Position numbers and translations under genes: made by a program
Part shown: piece after piece, positions 33,833 through 43,187 of the stretch
Numbering within the stretch: the stretch's first letter is position 1
Layout of the letters: every line of letters starts with the position of its first letter
Source: Pseudomonas kitaguniensis
GTDB taxonomy: Bacteria > Pseudomonadota > Gammaproteobacteria > Pseudomonadales > Pseudomonadaceae
NCBI RefSeq assembly: GCF_009296165.1
Contig: NZ_VUAZ01000093.1
Coordinates: 1-63,826, forward strand
DNA length: 63,826 nt
Direction of reading: 5' to 3'
Notes under the pieces: generated by a model
The model's database searches: none
What the model was told of the DNA's origin: nothing
What the model saw: the letters and a program-made list of their open reading frames with translations, nothing else

Positions 33833-35851
33833 TTAAGCCTGTTCCAACGAGGTTTCTACACGGTTGGCCGGGATTTTCTTCTCGGCTACCAGGCGAGCGT
33901 GTTGCTCGGCTTCGATGCGTTCGATCGTTTCGACCGGCACCATGTAGCCTTGATCGTCACGCGCTGCGTGAACGATGAAGTAACCGATGGTGCCTACCAG
34001 GCCCACGATTGCCAGCCACCAGATGTGCCAGATCATCGCGAAACCGAACACCGTCAACAGCGCACCCATCACCACGCCGGTGGCGGTGTTGTTTGGCATG
34101 TGGATCGGCTCGTAATGCTTCGGTTGCTGGTACGCAGTACCGTCTTCCTTGGCTTCGGTGAACGCATCGATCGTGTTCGCAGTAGGGATCACAGCGAAGT
34201 TGTAGAATGGCGGTGGCGACGAGGTCGACCATTCCAGGGTGTGGCCATTCCATGGGTCGCCCGACTCGCACATGTTCTGCTTGCGATCACGCACGCTGAC
34301 GTACAGTTGAATCAGCTGGCAGGCGATACCCGCAGCGATCATCAGTGCGCCGAACATGGCAACGTACAGGTACGGTACCCACTCAGGGTTGGTAGTGGCG
34401 TTCAGACGACGGGTCATGCCCATGAAGCCCAGTGCATAGAGCGGCATGAACGCGACGAAGAAGCCCGAGATCCACAGCCAGAATGCAGCCTTGCCCCAGC
34501 CTTCGTGCAGCTTGAAGCCGAACGCTTTCGGGAAGTAGAAGCTGAAACCAGCGATGTAACCGAATACCGCACCGCCGATGATCACGTTGTGGAAGTGAGC
34601 AATCACGAACAGGCTGTTGTGCAACACGAAGTCAGCACCCGGAATGGCCAGCAGTACGCCGGTCATGCCGCCGATAGCGAAGGTCACCATAAAGCCCAGG
34701 GTCCACAGAACCTGGCTGGTGACACGCAAACGGCCGTGGTAGATGGTGAATAGCCAGTTGAATAGCTTCACCCCCGTCGGGATCGAAATCAGCATCGTCG
34801 CCAGGCCGAAGAAGGCGTTGACGCTTGCCCCCGAGCCCATGGTGAAGAAGTGGTGCAGCCAAACCATGAAGCCCAGTACCGAGATCGCGCCGGAAGCGTA
34901 GACCATCGAGTGGTGACCAAACAGGCGCTTGCCGGTAAAGGTCGAGATCACTTCAGAGAAGATACCGAACGCTGGCAGGATCAGGATGTACACCTCAGGG
35001 TGACCCCATGCCCAGAACAGGTTCACGTACATCATTGGATTGCCACCAAGTTCATTGGTGAAAATGTGGAAATCCAGGTAACGGTCAAGCGACAGCAGCG
35101 CCATGGTAGCGGCCAGGATCGGGAACGAAGCCACGATCAGGACGTTGGCCCAGGTGCAGGTCCAGGTGAAGATCGGCATGTCCATCAGTTTCATGCCAGG
35201 GGCGCGCATCTTCAAGACGGTGGCCAGGAAGTTGACCCCCGTCAGTGTCGTCCCGAGTCCTGATAACTGTAGCGCCCAGATGTAGTAGTCCACACCCACG
35301 CCAGGGCTGTACTGAATGCCCGACAACGGCGGGTACGCCACCCAGCCGGTCTTGGCGAATTCGCCGACGCCCAGCGACAGGTTGATCAGTACAACGCCCG
35401 ATACCAGCAGCCAGAAGCTCAGGGAGTTCAGGAACGGGTAGGCAACGTCACGCGCACCAATCTGCAGCGGCAAGGCGAGGTTCATCAGGCCGGTGAAGAA
35501 AGGCATCGCCATGAAGATGATCATGATCACACCGTGAGCGGTGAAGATCTGGTCATAGTGTTCAGGCGGCAGGTAGCCAGGCGAACCCTCGGTGGCCATG
35601 GCCAACTGGGTACGCATCATGATGGCGTCGGCAAAACCACGCAGCAGCATGACCATGGCCACGATGACGTACATGACACCGATTTTCTTGTGGTCAACCG
35701 AAGTCAGCCACTCGGTCCACAGGTAGGTCCACTTCTTGAAGTAAGTGATACCTGCAAACAGTGCCAGACCACCCAGCGCGATCATGGCGATGGTCACCAT
35801 CACGATCGGCTCGTGGAACGGGACCGCATCCCAACTTAATTTACCAAACAT
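33833..35851 (-). CDS. cyoB: Cytochrome bo oxidase subunit I CyoB
   Basis: A 672-residue heme-copper oxidase subunit that holds heme b, heme o3 and CuB and pumps protons while reducing oxygen to water with ubiquinol. [13 protein letters not shown] carries a low-spin heme ligand, [17 protein letters not shown] the CuB His and cross-linked Tyr, and [17 protein letters not shown] further heme ligands. Length matches the family. Confidence 0.96.
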   Translation of the reverse strand: MFGKLSWDAVPFHEPIVMVTIAMIALGGLALFAGITYFKKWTYLWTEWLTSVDHKKIGVMYVIVAMVMLLRGFADAIMMRTQLAMATEGSPGYLPPEHYDQIFTAHGVIMIIFMAMPFFTGLMNLALPLQIGARDVAYPFLNSLSFWLLVSGVVLINLSLGVGEFAKTGWVAYPPLSGIQYSPGVGVDYYIWALQLSGLGTTLTGVNFLATVLKMRAPGMKLMDMPIFTWTCTWANVLIVASFPILAATMALLSLDRYLDFHIFTNELGGNPMMYVNLFWAWGHPEVYILILPAFGIFSEVISTFTGKRLFGHHSMVYASGAISVLGFMVWLHHFFTMGSGASVNAFFGLATMLISIPTGVKLFNWLFTIYHGRLRVTSQVLWTLGFMVTFAIGGMTGVLLAIPGADFVLHNSLFVIAHFHNVIIGGAVFGYIAGFSFYFPKAFGFKLHEGWGKAAFWLWISGFFVAFMPLYALGFMGMTRRLNATTNPEWVPYLYVAMFGALMIAAGIACQLIQLYVSVRDRKQNMCESGDPWNGHTLEWSTSSPPPFYNFAVIPTANTIDAFTEAKEDGTAYQQPKHYEPIHMPNNTATGVVMGALLTVFGFAMIWHIWWLAIVGLVGTIGYFIVHAARDDQGYMVPVETIERIEAEQHARLVAEKKIPANRVETSLEQA

Positions 35852-35854
35852 CGT

Positions 35855-36796
35855 TTACTCCTCTGCCCCAGCAGTTGAATGCGAGCCTGTGTCAGAACCT
35901 TCAACCGCAGCCACTTCTTTCTTCTCGTGCTTGACCGGCTTGCCTGGTTTCATACCTTCGTACTTGTCGACGATTTTCTGAAACAGGTTCGGCGTGAACG
36001 CGGAGTACAGCGCAACAGGGTTGTTTTGGCTTGGTTTGGCAAGGGCGTCGTATTCAGCTTGATCAAGCTGTTTAGGTGCGGCCTTGACTTCGGCTACCCA
36101 GGCGTCGAAATCTTCCTGGCTCGTCGAGATCGCTTTGAATTTCATGCCGGTGAAGCCAGCGCCGCTGTAGTTAGCGGAGATGCCTTCCATTTCAGCTTTC
36201 TGGTTGGCGATCAGGTGCAGGCGGGTCTGCATGCCTGCCATCGCGTAGATCTGGCCGCCCAGCGCAGGGATGAAGAACGAGTTCATCACGGCGTCGGAGG
36301 TGATCCTGAAGTTAAGCGGAGTGTGCTCCGGGAACCGGATCTGGTTCACAGTGGCGATACCCAGGTCCGGGTAGATGAACAGCCACTTCCAGTCCAGCGC
36401 AACCACTTGGATGTTGATCGGCTTGACGTCCGATTCCAGCTCGCGGTACGGGTCCAGCGCGTGGGTGGACTTGTAGGTCACATAACCCAGGGCAACGATG
36501 ATGAGGATCGGCACAAGCCAAACTGCGACTTCGATCTTGGTGGAGTGCGACCACTTCGGCGCGTACGTAGCGCTGGTGTTCGACGCACGGTATTTCCAGG
36601 CGAAGGCGAAGGTCATGATGATCACAGGGACCACGACCAGCAGCATCAGCAGGGTGGCGGTGATGATCAGGTTTCGTTCATCCAGACCGACCTGTCCTTT
36701 TGGGTCGAGCAAGGTCCACTTGCAGCCTCCCAGCATTAACATCATGCCAAGCAGCGGCAAAAAGCCTAGTAATCGGGGGTACCTGTTTTTACTCAT
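35855..36796 (-). CDS. cyoA: Cytochrome bo oxidase subunit II CyoA (lipoprotein)
   Basis: A 313-residue subunit. The signal peptide ends in MLMLGGC with lipidated Cys25, followed by two transmembrane helices and a periplasmic cupredoxin-like domain without the CuA cysteines, as expected for a quinol oxidase. The ATG at 36796 gives this lipoprotein start; an upstream GTG would add residues without a signal-like sequence. First gene of cyoABCDE. Confidence 0.95.
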   Translation of the reverse strand: MSKNRYPRLLGFLPLLGMMLMLGGCKWTLLDPKGQVGLDERNLIITATLLMLLVVVPVIIMTFAFAWKYRASNTSATYAPKWSHSTKIEVAVWLVPILIIVALGYVTYKSTHALDPYRELESDVKPINIQVVALDWKWLFIYPDLGIATVNQIRFPEHTPLNFRITSDAVMNSFFIPALGGQIYAMAGMQTRLHLIANQKAEMEGISANYSGAGFTGMKFKAISTSQEDFDAWVAEVKAAPKQLDQAEYDALAKPSQNNPVALYSAFTPNLFQKIVDKYEGMKPGKPVKHEKKEVAAVEGSDTGSHSTAGAEE

Positions 36797-37534
36797 CTCA
36801 CGACCTCTAAAGCAGCTTGCGCAATGCAGTTGGGTTTTGATCGCCAACACTTCACCCTGCCAAGGGTTGGCATTTCTCTTCGATTGAATAAGAGCCTGCC
36901 CGGCACGCCATGACGGGGCGTTTCACGGACCTGCGGTGAGTTCTTATTCGATTTCGTGGCTAAAGGCCTTGTTACAGACCAATTCCATTTGGTGCGGATA
37001 GTTGAAAGGCTGCCGGAAACTGGGGTCGCACAGAGCGATCCGTCTGCCCCTCGACCACTCCGATGCTCAAATACTGAACAGCATCGGACTTCCACTGCGG
37101 GCGATTGTAGTTAGCTAGCGATGTATAAACCATGTCTTATAAAGAAATAATTTTTATCGATTCCAGCAACAATCCTTCACCAATCCTGCAAAGATTCAGG
37201 ATCTTATCGTGTTCGATTCTCAACAAAAACCACAAAAATTGCCGTGTTATTGCGCAGGCCACACCCTCCCCTGCACCGTGTAGGGGCACGCAAACACGAA
37301 GAAAGTCCCCATAAAACAAGGCATTCGGACATCACCAAATGGCGCGGGCCGGGTTGCATTTGTGGCAGCGTTCAAACGACGAACTGACAGCACAATTTAC
37401 CCGCCGGGCGCAAATTTATGCGGCGTTTCTACGCGTCAGGAGCCTACCGCGACAGGCTCCGTGTGACAACATGTCGCATGCTGCGCGCCACAGACATTAC
37501 CGCTTGTCACAGCCCTTTCACACATCCCTGAGCA
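36797..37534. other. Long intergenic region upstream of cyoA
   Basis: About 740 bases with no convincing gene. It must contain the cyo promoter. An inverted repeat GAATAAGA / TCTTATTC flanks a G/C-rich core near 36884-36950. A patch around 37130-37230 is AT-rich and could hold an additional promoter. Short frames on both strands at 37132-37319 lack ribosome sites and are not called. I saw no clear ANR box. Confidence 0.5.
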
Positions 37535-37574
37535 CAAAAAACGCCCCGCCCTTCCTTAAAGGAGGGTCGAGGCG
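37535..37574 (-). terminator. Terminator after dsbB
   Basis: On the minus strand a 16-pair imperfect stem (37574-37559 with 37557-37542, two mismatches) is followed by six T. It starts 16 bases after the dsbB stop. Confidence 0.75.
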
Positions 37575-37589
37575 CTTAGGTGAATCGGT

Positions 37590-38096
37590 TCAGGCCCGGC
37601 GTTGGCGATTGCGGTAAATGCACAGTGGCACCAGGATCACCGTCAGCACGAACGCCACCAGCGCCCATTGCGCCAGCGACAGGCCGAGCACCGGCGGGTA
37701 TGGCGTGCTGCAAAAGCCGTCAACCTGAAAGCCCAGCGGGAACACTTTGGCCAGCGGCAGCTCATCAACGATAGGCTGCAGCACGTCGACGCCGCAGCTC
37801 ACTTCGGGGAAGAACTGCGTGTACACATGATGGCCGGCCACCGCCACGCCACCCAGAGCGCTGACCACCACCAGCCCTTCAAACAGGGTGACCGCGCCTT
37901 TGCTGCGCATCGCGGCGCCGATGAATGCAAACACCGCGATCAACAGCAACGCATAGCGTTGCAGGATACACAGCGGGCACGGCGCCTCGCCCAACACCAC
38001 TTGCATGTACAGCGCGCCGCCAATCAGCGCCAGGCAGATGATGCCCAGCAACACTAGAAAGCGTCGCTCCCTGCCTAAACGCAATTCGTCACTCAT
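37590..38096 (-). CDS. dsbB: Disulfide bond formation protein DsbB
   Basis: A 168-residue inner-membrane protein with four transmembrane helices. The first periplasmic redox pair is in GEAPCPLCILQRYAL (CPLC) and the second pair is the Cys of EVSCGVD and of VDGFCSTP. It reoxidises DsbA and passes electrons to quinone, which fits its place beside the quinol oxidase genes. The ATG at 38096 gives the usual N-terminus. Confidence 0.93.
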   Translation of the reverse strand: MSDELRLGRERRFLVLLGIICLALIGGALYMQVVLGEAPCPLCILQRYALLLIAVFAFIGAAMRSKGAVTLFEGLVVVSALGGVAVAGHHVYTQFFPEVSCGVDVLQPIVDELPLAKVFPLGFQVDGFCSTPYPPVLGLSLAQWALVAFVLTVILVPLCIYRNRQRRA

Positions 38097-38237
38097 CCCC
38101 GTTTCCCTTTGCCTGATTATGGTTGTGCCTGATGGCCGCAAGTTTACACACAGAGTGTGGTTAAAACAGAGAGGGGTTAACGGGGGATTAATCAGCGCGA
38201 ATAGCCAAGCCACTCTCTCAAGCAGAATGCAGTCAAC

Positions 38238-38300
38238 TGTGGGCGCGGGCTTGCTCGCGATAGCGGTGTGTCAGCTAAGTATTTCTCAACTGACACACCT
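38238..38300. repeat. REPIN-like element with 10-base hairpin
   Basis: The REP core TGTGGGCGCGGGCTTGCTCG is followed by GGTGTGTCAG (38265-38274) and its perfect inverse CTGACACACC (38290-38299). It sits 25 bases beyond the hmp stop and may stabilise or end that transcript. Confidence 0.75.
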
Positions 38301-38324
38301 ACAAAAAGCACACTGTTAAGCGCG

Positions 38325-39506
38325 TTACTCCAGCGCCGCAGCCGGGCCAAAAAACTCATAGCGGCTTTGCTGCTCCGGCACACCCAACGCCTTCAGGTGC
38401 CGCTTGACCGCCGCCATGAAGCCTTTAGGGCCAAGAAAGTAAGCATCCAGATCACGCTGCTCGGGCAACCACGCCGCCAGTTGCGCCTGGCTCAGCATGC
38501 CCACCCTGTGCGGCGCCGGGCGTGTGCCATCCTCTTCGGCATAGCAGTAAAAGCGTTTCAGTTGCGGGTGCATGGCCGCCAAGCCATCGACCCACTCGCG
38601 GAACGCATGCACCGAGCCGTTACGCGCACAGTGGATAAAGTGCACCGGCCGCTCAGTCGCCAACGCCGCTTCGAGCATTGGTAATGTCGGCGTAATACCC
38701 ACCCCGCCGCTGATCAGCACCAACGGTTTATCGCTGGCGGCCAGGATGAACTCACCCGACGGCGGGAACAGGTCGATTGTCGCGCCCACATGCACTTGGT
38801 CATGCAGGTAGTTGGACACCCGCCCGCCGGGCTCGCGCTTGACGCTGATACGGTAAAAGCGCCCATCGCTCAGCGCCGACAGGGAATAATTGCGGCGCAC
38901 TTCTTCGCCATCAAGCAGCAGCTTCATGCCGATGTATTGGCCCGGAGCGGCGGCCAGGATCGGCCCGTTATCTGCGGCGGCGAAATACAACGAGGTGATT
39001 TCAGCGCTCTCCTCCACGCGTTTGACCAGCACAAACGGCCGCGCACCGCGCCAGCCACCCGGCGCCTGGGCTTTTTGATCGTAGATGGCGGCTTCGGCGC
39101 CTATCAGGATGTCGGCCAACTGGCCGTACGCCGCGCCCCAGGCACTCATGACCGCAGGCGTGGCGATCTCGCTGCCCAGCACTTCGCAGATGGCGCGCAG
39201 CAGGCAGGCGCCGACAATCGGGTAATGCTCCGGCAAAATCTGCAAGGCCACGTGCTTGTTGATGATCTTGGCAACGAGGTCACCCAACGCGTCCAACTGA
39301 TCGATATGCCGCGCGTACATCAACACGCCGTTGGCCAGGGCGCGGGGTTGGTCGCCGCTGGCCTGATGGGCCTGGTTGAACAGCGGGCGAACGCTCGGGT
39401 GCTCCGCGAGCAGCATGCGGTAAAAATGCGTGATCAGCGCTTCGCCGCCACTTTCGAGCAGCGGCACAGTGGATTGAATGATGGCACGGTCTTGGGCACT
39501 AAGCAT
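38325..39506 (-). CDS. hmp: NO-inducible flavohemoprotein Hmp
   Basis: A 393-residue nitric oxide dioxygenase that converts NO and O2 to nitrate using NAD(P)H. The globin domain (1-140) begins MLSAQDRAIIQSTVPLL and holds the proximal His region NKHVALQILPEHYPIVG. The FAD domain has RNYSLSAL and the NAD domain LISGGVGITPTLPMLEAAL. The ATG follows AGGAG. It is divergent from norR, its activator. Confidence 0.95.
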   Translation of the reverse strand: MLSAQDRAIIQSTVPLLESGGEALITHFYRMLLAEHPSVRPLFNQAHQASGDQPRALANGVLMYARHIDQLDALGDLVAKIINKHVALQILPEHYPIVGACLLRAICEVLGSEIATPAVMSAWGAAYGQLADILIGAEAAIYDQKAQAPGGWRGARPFVLVKRVEESAEITSLYFAAADNGPILAAAPGQYIGMKLLLDGEEVRRNYSLSALSDGRFYRISVKREPGGRVSNYLHDQVHVGATIDLFPPSGEFILAASDKPLVLISGGVGITPTLPMLEAALATERPVHFIHCARNGSVHAFREWVDGLAAMHPQLKRFYCYAEEDGTRPAPHRVGMLSQAQLAAWLPEQRDLDAYFLGPKGFMAAVKRHLKALGVPEQQSRYEFFGPAAALE

Positions 39507-39540
39507 GGCAGACTCCTGAGTCTTCTAACTGAATGCCTTT

Positions 39541-39562
39541 GCTTAGTCAGTATGTGTGCCAA
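39541..39562 (-). promoter_or_regulatory. Candidate sigma-54 promoter of hmp
   Basis: On the minus strand TTGGCACACATACTGACT has a perfect -24 element (TGGCAC); the -12 position reads GA, not the usual GC. It lies 35-56 bases upstream of the hmp start, downstream of the NorR sites. Moderate support only. Confidence 0.4.
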
Positions 39563-39602
39563 CAAATAAAACTATATTATTCAATAAGTTAAATTCAATG
39601 TA

Positions 39603-39658
39603 GTCAATATGACTTCTAGCACTTTATAGTCATACGGACTACAAGGAGTCATTATGAC
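39603..39658. promoter_or_regulatory. Three NorR enhancer sites
   Basis: The NorR core GT-N7-AC appears three times: GTCAATATGAC (39603-39613), GTCATACGGAC (39629-39639) and GTCATTATGAC (39648-39658). The first and third are palindromic around the centre. Three sites are the known requirement for NorR hexamer activation. The third overlaps the norR start codon at 39654, so NorR probably also represses itself. Confidence 0.8.
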
Positions 39659-41204
39659 TGCACAATCGCTGCTCACTACCCTGCTGCCGCTGGTCGCAGA
39701 CCTGTCTCGCGAGCTGCCCGAAGGCGAGCGTTACCGCCGCCTGCTGCACGCGCTGCGCGCCCTGCTGCCGTGCGACGCCGCCGCGTTGTTGCGGCTCGAC
39801 GGTGAGTGGTTGGTGCCGTTGGCCGTTGATGGTCTGAGTACCGACACCCTCGGTCGGCGCTTTAAGGTCAGCGAACACCCGCGTTTCGCCGTGCTGCTGA
39901 GCAGCCCCGGCCCTACCCGTTTTGACAGCGACAGCGAACTGCCCGACCCCTACGACGGTTTGATCGATGGCCTGCACGGCCACCTGCCAGTGCATGACTG
40001 CATGGGCTGCCCGCTGTTTATCGAGGATACGCCGTGGGGCCTGTTGACCCTGGACGCGTTGGACACTGAACGTTTCGAGCGCGTCGAGCTGGAAGCGCTG
40101 CAAGCCTTCGCCAGCCTCGCTGCGGCCACGGTCAACGTCGCCGAACGTATCGAGCGCTTGGCACTGCGTGCCGAAGACGCGCACCAGCGCGCCGAAATCT
40201 ACCGCCAGGCCAGCGGCCAACAGCACAAAGAAATGATCGGCCAGAGCAAGACTCACAAGCGCCTGGTCGAAGAAATCAAGCTGGTGGGCGGCAGCGACCT
40301 GACCGTGCTGATCACCGGCGAAACCGGGGTGGGCAAGGAGCTGGTCGCTCAAGCCCTGCACGCCGCCTCCGCGCGTGCGGAAAAACCGCTGATCAGCCTC
40401 AACTGCGCCGCACTCCCCGAGACGTTGGTGGAAAGCGAGCTGTTCGGCCACGTGCGCGGCGCCTTTACCGGCGCGCTGAACGAGCGCCGGGGCAAGTTCG
40501 AGCTGGCGAATGGCGGCACGTTGTTTTTGGACGAAGTGGGCGAGTTGTCGCTGAGCGTGCAAGCCAAGCTGCTGCGCGTGCTGCAAAGCGGTCAGTTACA
40601 GCGCCTGGGCTCGGACAAAGAGCATCAGGTGGACGTGCGCCTGATCGCCGCCACCAACCGCGACCTCGCCGAAGAGGTGCGCAACGGCCATTACCGTGCA
40701 GACTTCTACCACCGCCTGAGCGTGTACCCGCTGCACGTGCCGGCGCTGCGCGAGCGCGGACGCGATGTGCTGTTGCTGGCGGGTTTTTTCCTGGAGCAGA
40801 ACCGCTCGCGCATGGGCTTGGGCGGCCTGCGCCTGACCAGCGATGCCCAATCGGCATTGCTGGCCTACAACTGGCCGGGCAATGTGCGCGAGCTGGAACA
40901 TTTGATCGGGCGCAGCGCGCTCAAAGCGCTGGGTAGCTGTCGCGAGCGCCCGAACATTCTGAGCTTGAGCGCGCAGGACCTCGACTTGCCCTGCGTCAGC
41001 GCGCCGCCGGTGCCCGAGGCACAGGCGGATGCCGCCGCCGTCACCGTCACCGGCGACCTGCGCCAGGCCACCGAACACTACCAACGCCAGGTCATCAGCA
41101 CGTGCCTGCAACGCCACCAACACAACTGGGCCAGCGCCGCCCGCGAACTCGGCCTCGACCGCGCCAACCTGGGCCGCATGGCCAAACGGCTGGGCCTCAA
41201 ATAA
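39654..41204 (+). CDS. norR: NO-responsive sigma-54 activator NorR
   Basis: A 516-residue bacterial enhancer-binding protein. The N-terminal GAF domain (1-170) senses NO through a non-heme iron. The AAA+ domain has Walker A (GETGVGKE), the sigma-54-contacting loop GAFTGA, and the Walker B region GGTLFLDEVGEL. The C-terminal Fis-type helix-turn-helix is NWASAARELGLDRANLGRMAKRL. Divergent from hmp, its target. Confidence 0.95.
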   Translation: MTAQSLLTTLLPLVADLSRELPEGERYRRLLHALRALLPCDAAALLRLDGEWLVPLAVDGLSTDTLGRRFKVSEHPRFAVLLSSPGPTRFDSDSELPDPYDGLIDGLHGHLPVHDCMGCPLFIEDTPWGLLTLDALDTERFERVELEALQAFASLAAATVNVAERIERLALRAEDAHQRAEIYRQASGQQHKEMIGQSKTHKRLVEEIKLVGGSDLTVLITGETGVGKELVAQALHAASARAEKPLISLNCAALPETLVESELFGHVRGAFTGALNERRGKFELANGGTLFLDEVGELSLSVQAKLLRVLQSGQLQRLGSDKEHQVDVRLIAATNRDLAEEVRNGHYRADFYHRLSVYPLHVPALRERGRDVLLLAGFFLEQNRSRMGLGGLRLTSDAQSALLAYNWPGNVRELEHLIGRSALKALGSCRERPNILSLSAQDLDLPCVSAPPVPEAQADAAAVTVTGDLRQATEHYQRQVISTCLQRHQHNWASAARELGLDRANLGRMAKRLGLK

Positions 41205-41263
41205 CCCTCCCCCATTAGAACGATCAGGCAGAAGGGCATCGCAGGCTAGCCAGCGCGCGCGCG

Positions 41264-42166
41264 TTAGATGGCCTTGGCCTGAAGCGTCGGGCTCGCAGGC
41301 TTGGGCTTGCGAAACACCAACACATTCCCCAGCATCACCAGCACCAACCCCGCCAAGGCCGGCGCGGTCCACTGGTACCCCTCGGCAAACGCCGACACAT
41401 TCAACGCCACCACCGGGAACAGCACCGTGCAATACGCCGCGCGCTCCGGCCCCATGCGGCCGACCAAGGTGAGGTAAGCGGTAAAACCAATCACCGACCC
41501 CGGGATCACCAAATACCAAAGCGCCCCGACGTAGCGCGCACTCCAGTCCATGTCGAAGGGTATACCGCGCACCCCACAATAGGTCGCCAGCATCGCCGCG
41601 CCGTACGCCATGCCCCACGCGTTGGTGGTCAACGGCCTGAGCCCGGCCTTCTGTTGCAAGCTGGAGAGCATATTGCCCGCCGAAAAACACATCGTCCCCA
41701 ACAACGCCAAGCCCAGCCCCAGCAGGGTCTGCGGGCTGGCGGTGTGCCCCGCCAGCTCGGGCCAGAACAACAAGCCCAAGCCCATCAACCCAAGGCCGCC
41801 GCCCAGCAACACATTGCGCGCGACCCGCTGGCCGAAAAACACCCGCGCATTGAGGGCGTTCCACAGGGTGGCCGTGGAAAACACCACCGCCACCAAACCG
41901 CTGGGAATCCATTGGCTGGCGGTCAGAAAGCACATGAAGTTGACGCAAAACAGGCACAAGCCTTGCGCCAGGCAGATCAAGTGCCCGCGCCGGTTCATCA
42001 CCTGCAACTTGCGGCTAAGCAGCAATACGACAAACAACACCAGCGCCGCCAAGCCGAAGCGATAGACGATCGACACGGGAATCGCCACGACGCCCAGTTG
42101 CCATTTAAGCGCGATCCAGGTGGTGCCCCAGATCAGCACGGTGAGTAAATACAGGGAAAGGTTCAT
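41264..42166 (-). CDS. EamA-family (DMT) metabolite exporter
   Basis: A 300-residue transporter with ten transmembrane helices arranged as two EamA repeats (LIWGTTWIALKWQLG near the N-terminus; GVRGI and FTAYLTLVGRMGPERAAY in the second repeat). The ATG at 42166 starts MNLSLYLLTVLIWG; longer upstream reading is unsupported. It is divergent from an AraC regulator, its probable controller. The substrate is unknown; amino acids are typical. Confidence 0.88.
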   Translation of the reverse strand: MNLSLYLLTVLIWGTTWIALKWQLGVVAIPVSIVYRFGLAALVLFVVLLLSRKLQVMNRRGHLICLAQGLCLFCVNFMCFLTASQWIPSGLVAVVFSTATLWNALNARVFFGQRVARNVLLGGGLGLMGLGLLFWPELAGHTASPQTLLGLGLALLGTMCFSAGNMLSSLQQKAGLRPLTTNAWGMAYGAAMLATYCGVRGIPFDMDWSARYVGALWYLVIPGSVIGFTAYLTLVGRMGPERAAYCTVLFPVVALNVSAFAEGYQWTAPALAGLVLVMLGNVLVFRKPKPASPTLQAKAI

Positions 42167-42304
42167 GGCAGGCTCCGGTGGTTGAGCCACAGTGTTGCTC
42201 GGCAACCCGCCGGCGCTCTTGCATATTCTTGCGCTTTTGTTGCGCGGCGGGCTCACAGCCCGCGCGCTGCGGAGTACGATGCAAGGCGTCAAAGAGTACA
42301 CACC

Positions 42305-43183
42305 ATGCCTGATCTGGAATCGCTGCACGTGTTTCAAGCGCTTAACCGCTCGCCCAACGCACGCCTTGAAGCCTGCGCCGAGCTCGGTGACGGCGTGTCT
42401 GCGGCGGTGTGGAGCAACCATCACGATGCACAGGATTACCAGGCGCCCAGCCACCATACGTTGTCGTGCTACATCGGCGGCGGCACCGGCACCTTCCGCC
42501 GCGACCAGCCGGGCACCAAAGGCGGCCCCGACAAACTGTGCATTTTGCCCGCCGAGCACCAGTCAGCCTGGGTGATCAACGGAGAGATTCGCCTGGCCCA
42601 TGTGTATTTCAGCCCCGAGCAATTTGCCCTCGGTTGCGTCACCCTGCTCGACCGTGAGCCGCGTGAACTGCAATTGCGCGAAAGCACCTTTCTTGAAGAT
42701 GCACACCAGGCCCGGCGCTTTCACCAGTTGATCGCCCTCAACTGGCACGAGCCCGCCGAGCGCTTGCTGACCAGCAGCCTGGCGCATGAAATGCTCAGCC
42801 ACACATTGCTCAGCCAAGTCGGCGCGCGCGACGGGCTGCGCTTGAAAGGCGGGTTGGCGGCGCACCAACGGCGGCTGTTGGTGGACTACATCGACCACCA
42901 CCTGCAAGACCCGATCAGCCTGAGCCAATTGGCCGCGATGTGTACGCTGTCGGAATACCATTTTGCGCGGATGTTCCGCCAAAGCTTCGGCCTGCCGCCG
43001 CATCAATACCTGTTGGCGCGGCGCTTGGCCCATGCGCAAAGCCTGCTGCGCAGCGGCGCTCTGGCGCTGGGTGAAATAGCCTGGCTGTGCGGTTTCGCCA
43101 GCGCCAGCCACTTCAGCCAACGCTTTCGCCAGGCCATGGGCGCCACGCCTGGCGAATACCGCCAGGCGTTCTGCACCGCCTGA
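42305..43183 (+). CDS. AraC-family transcriptional regulator
   Basis: A 292-residue regulator. The N-terminal part is a cupin-like sensor; the C-terminus has two helix-turn-helix motifs (ISLSQLAAMCTLSEYHFARMFRQSFG and LGEIAWLCGFASASHFSQRFRQAMG). The ATG at 42305 gives the compact family start. It lies divergent from the EamA exporter, with 138 bases between. Confidence 0.9.
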   Translation: MPDLESLHVFQALNRSPNARLEACAELGDGVSAAVWSNHHDAQDYQAPSHHTLSCYIGGGTGTFRRDQPGTKGGPDKLCILPAEHQSAWVINGEIRLAHVYFSPEQFALGCVTLLDREPRELQLRESTFLEDAHQARRFHQLIALNWHEPAERLLTSSLAHEMLSHTLLSQVGARDGLRLKGGLAAHQRRLLVDYIDHHLQDPISLSQLAAMCTLSEYHFARMFRQSFGLPPHQYLLARRLAHAQSLLRSGALALGEIAWLCGFASASHFSQRFRQAMGATPGEYRQAFCTA

Positions 43184-43187
43184 ACCT

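Noticed and set aside
37132..37319. Two 60-residue frames on opposite strands upstream of cyoA
   Set aside because: No ribosome site and no protein-like pattern; they overlap each other completely in a regulatory region.
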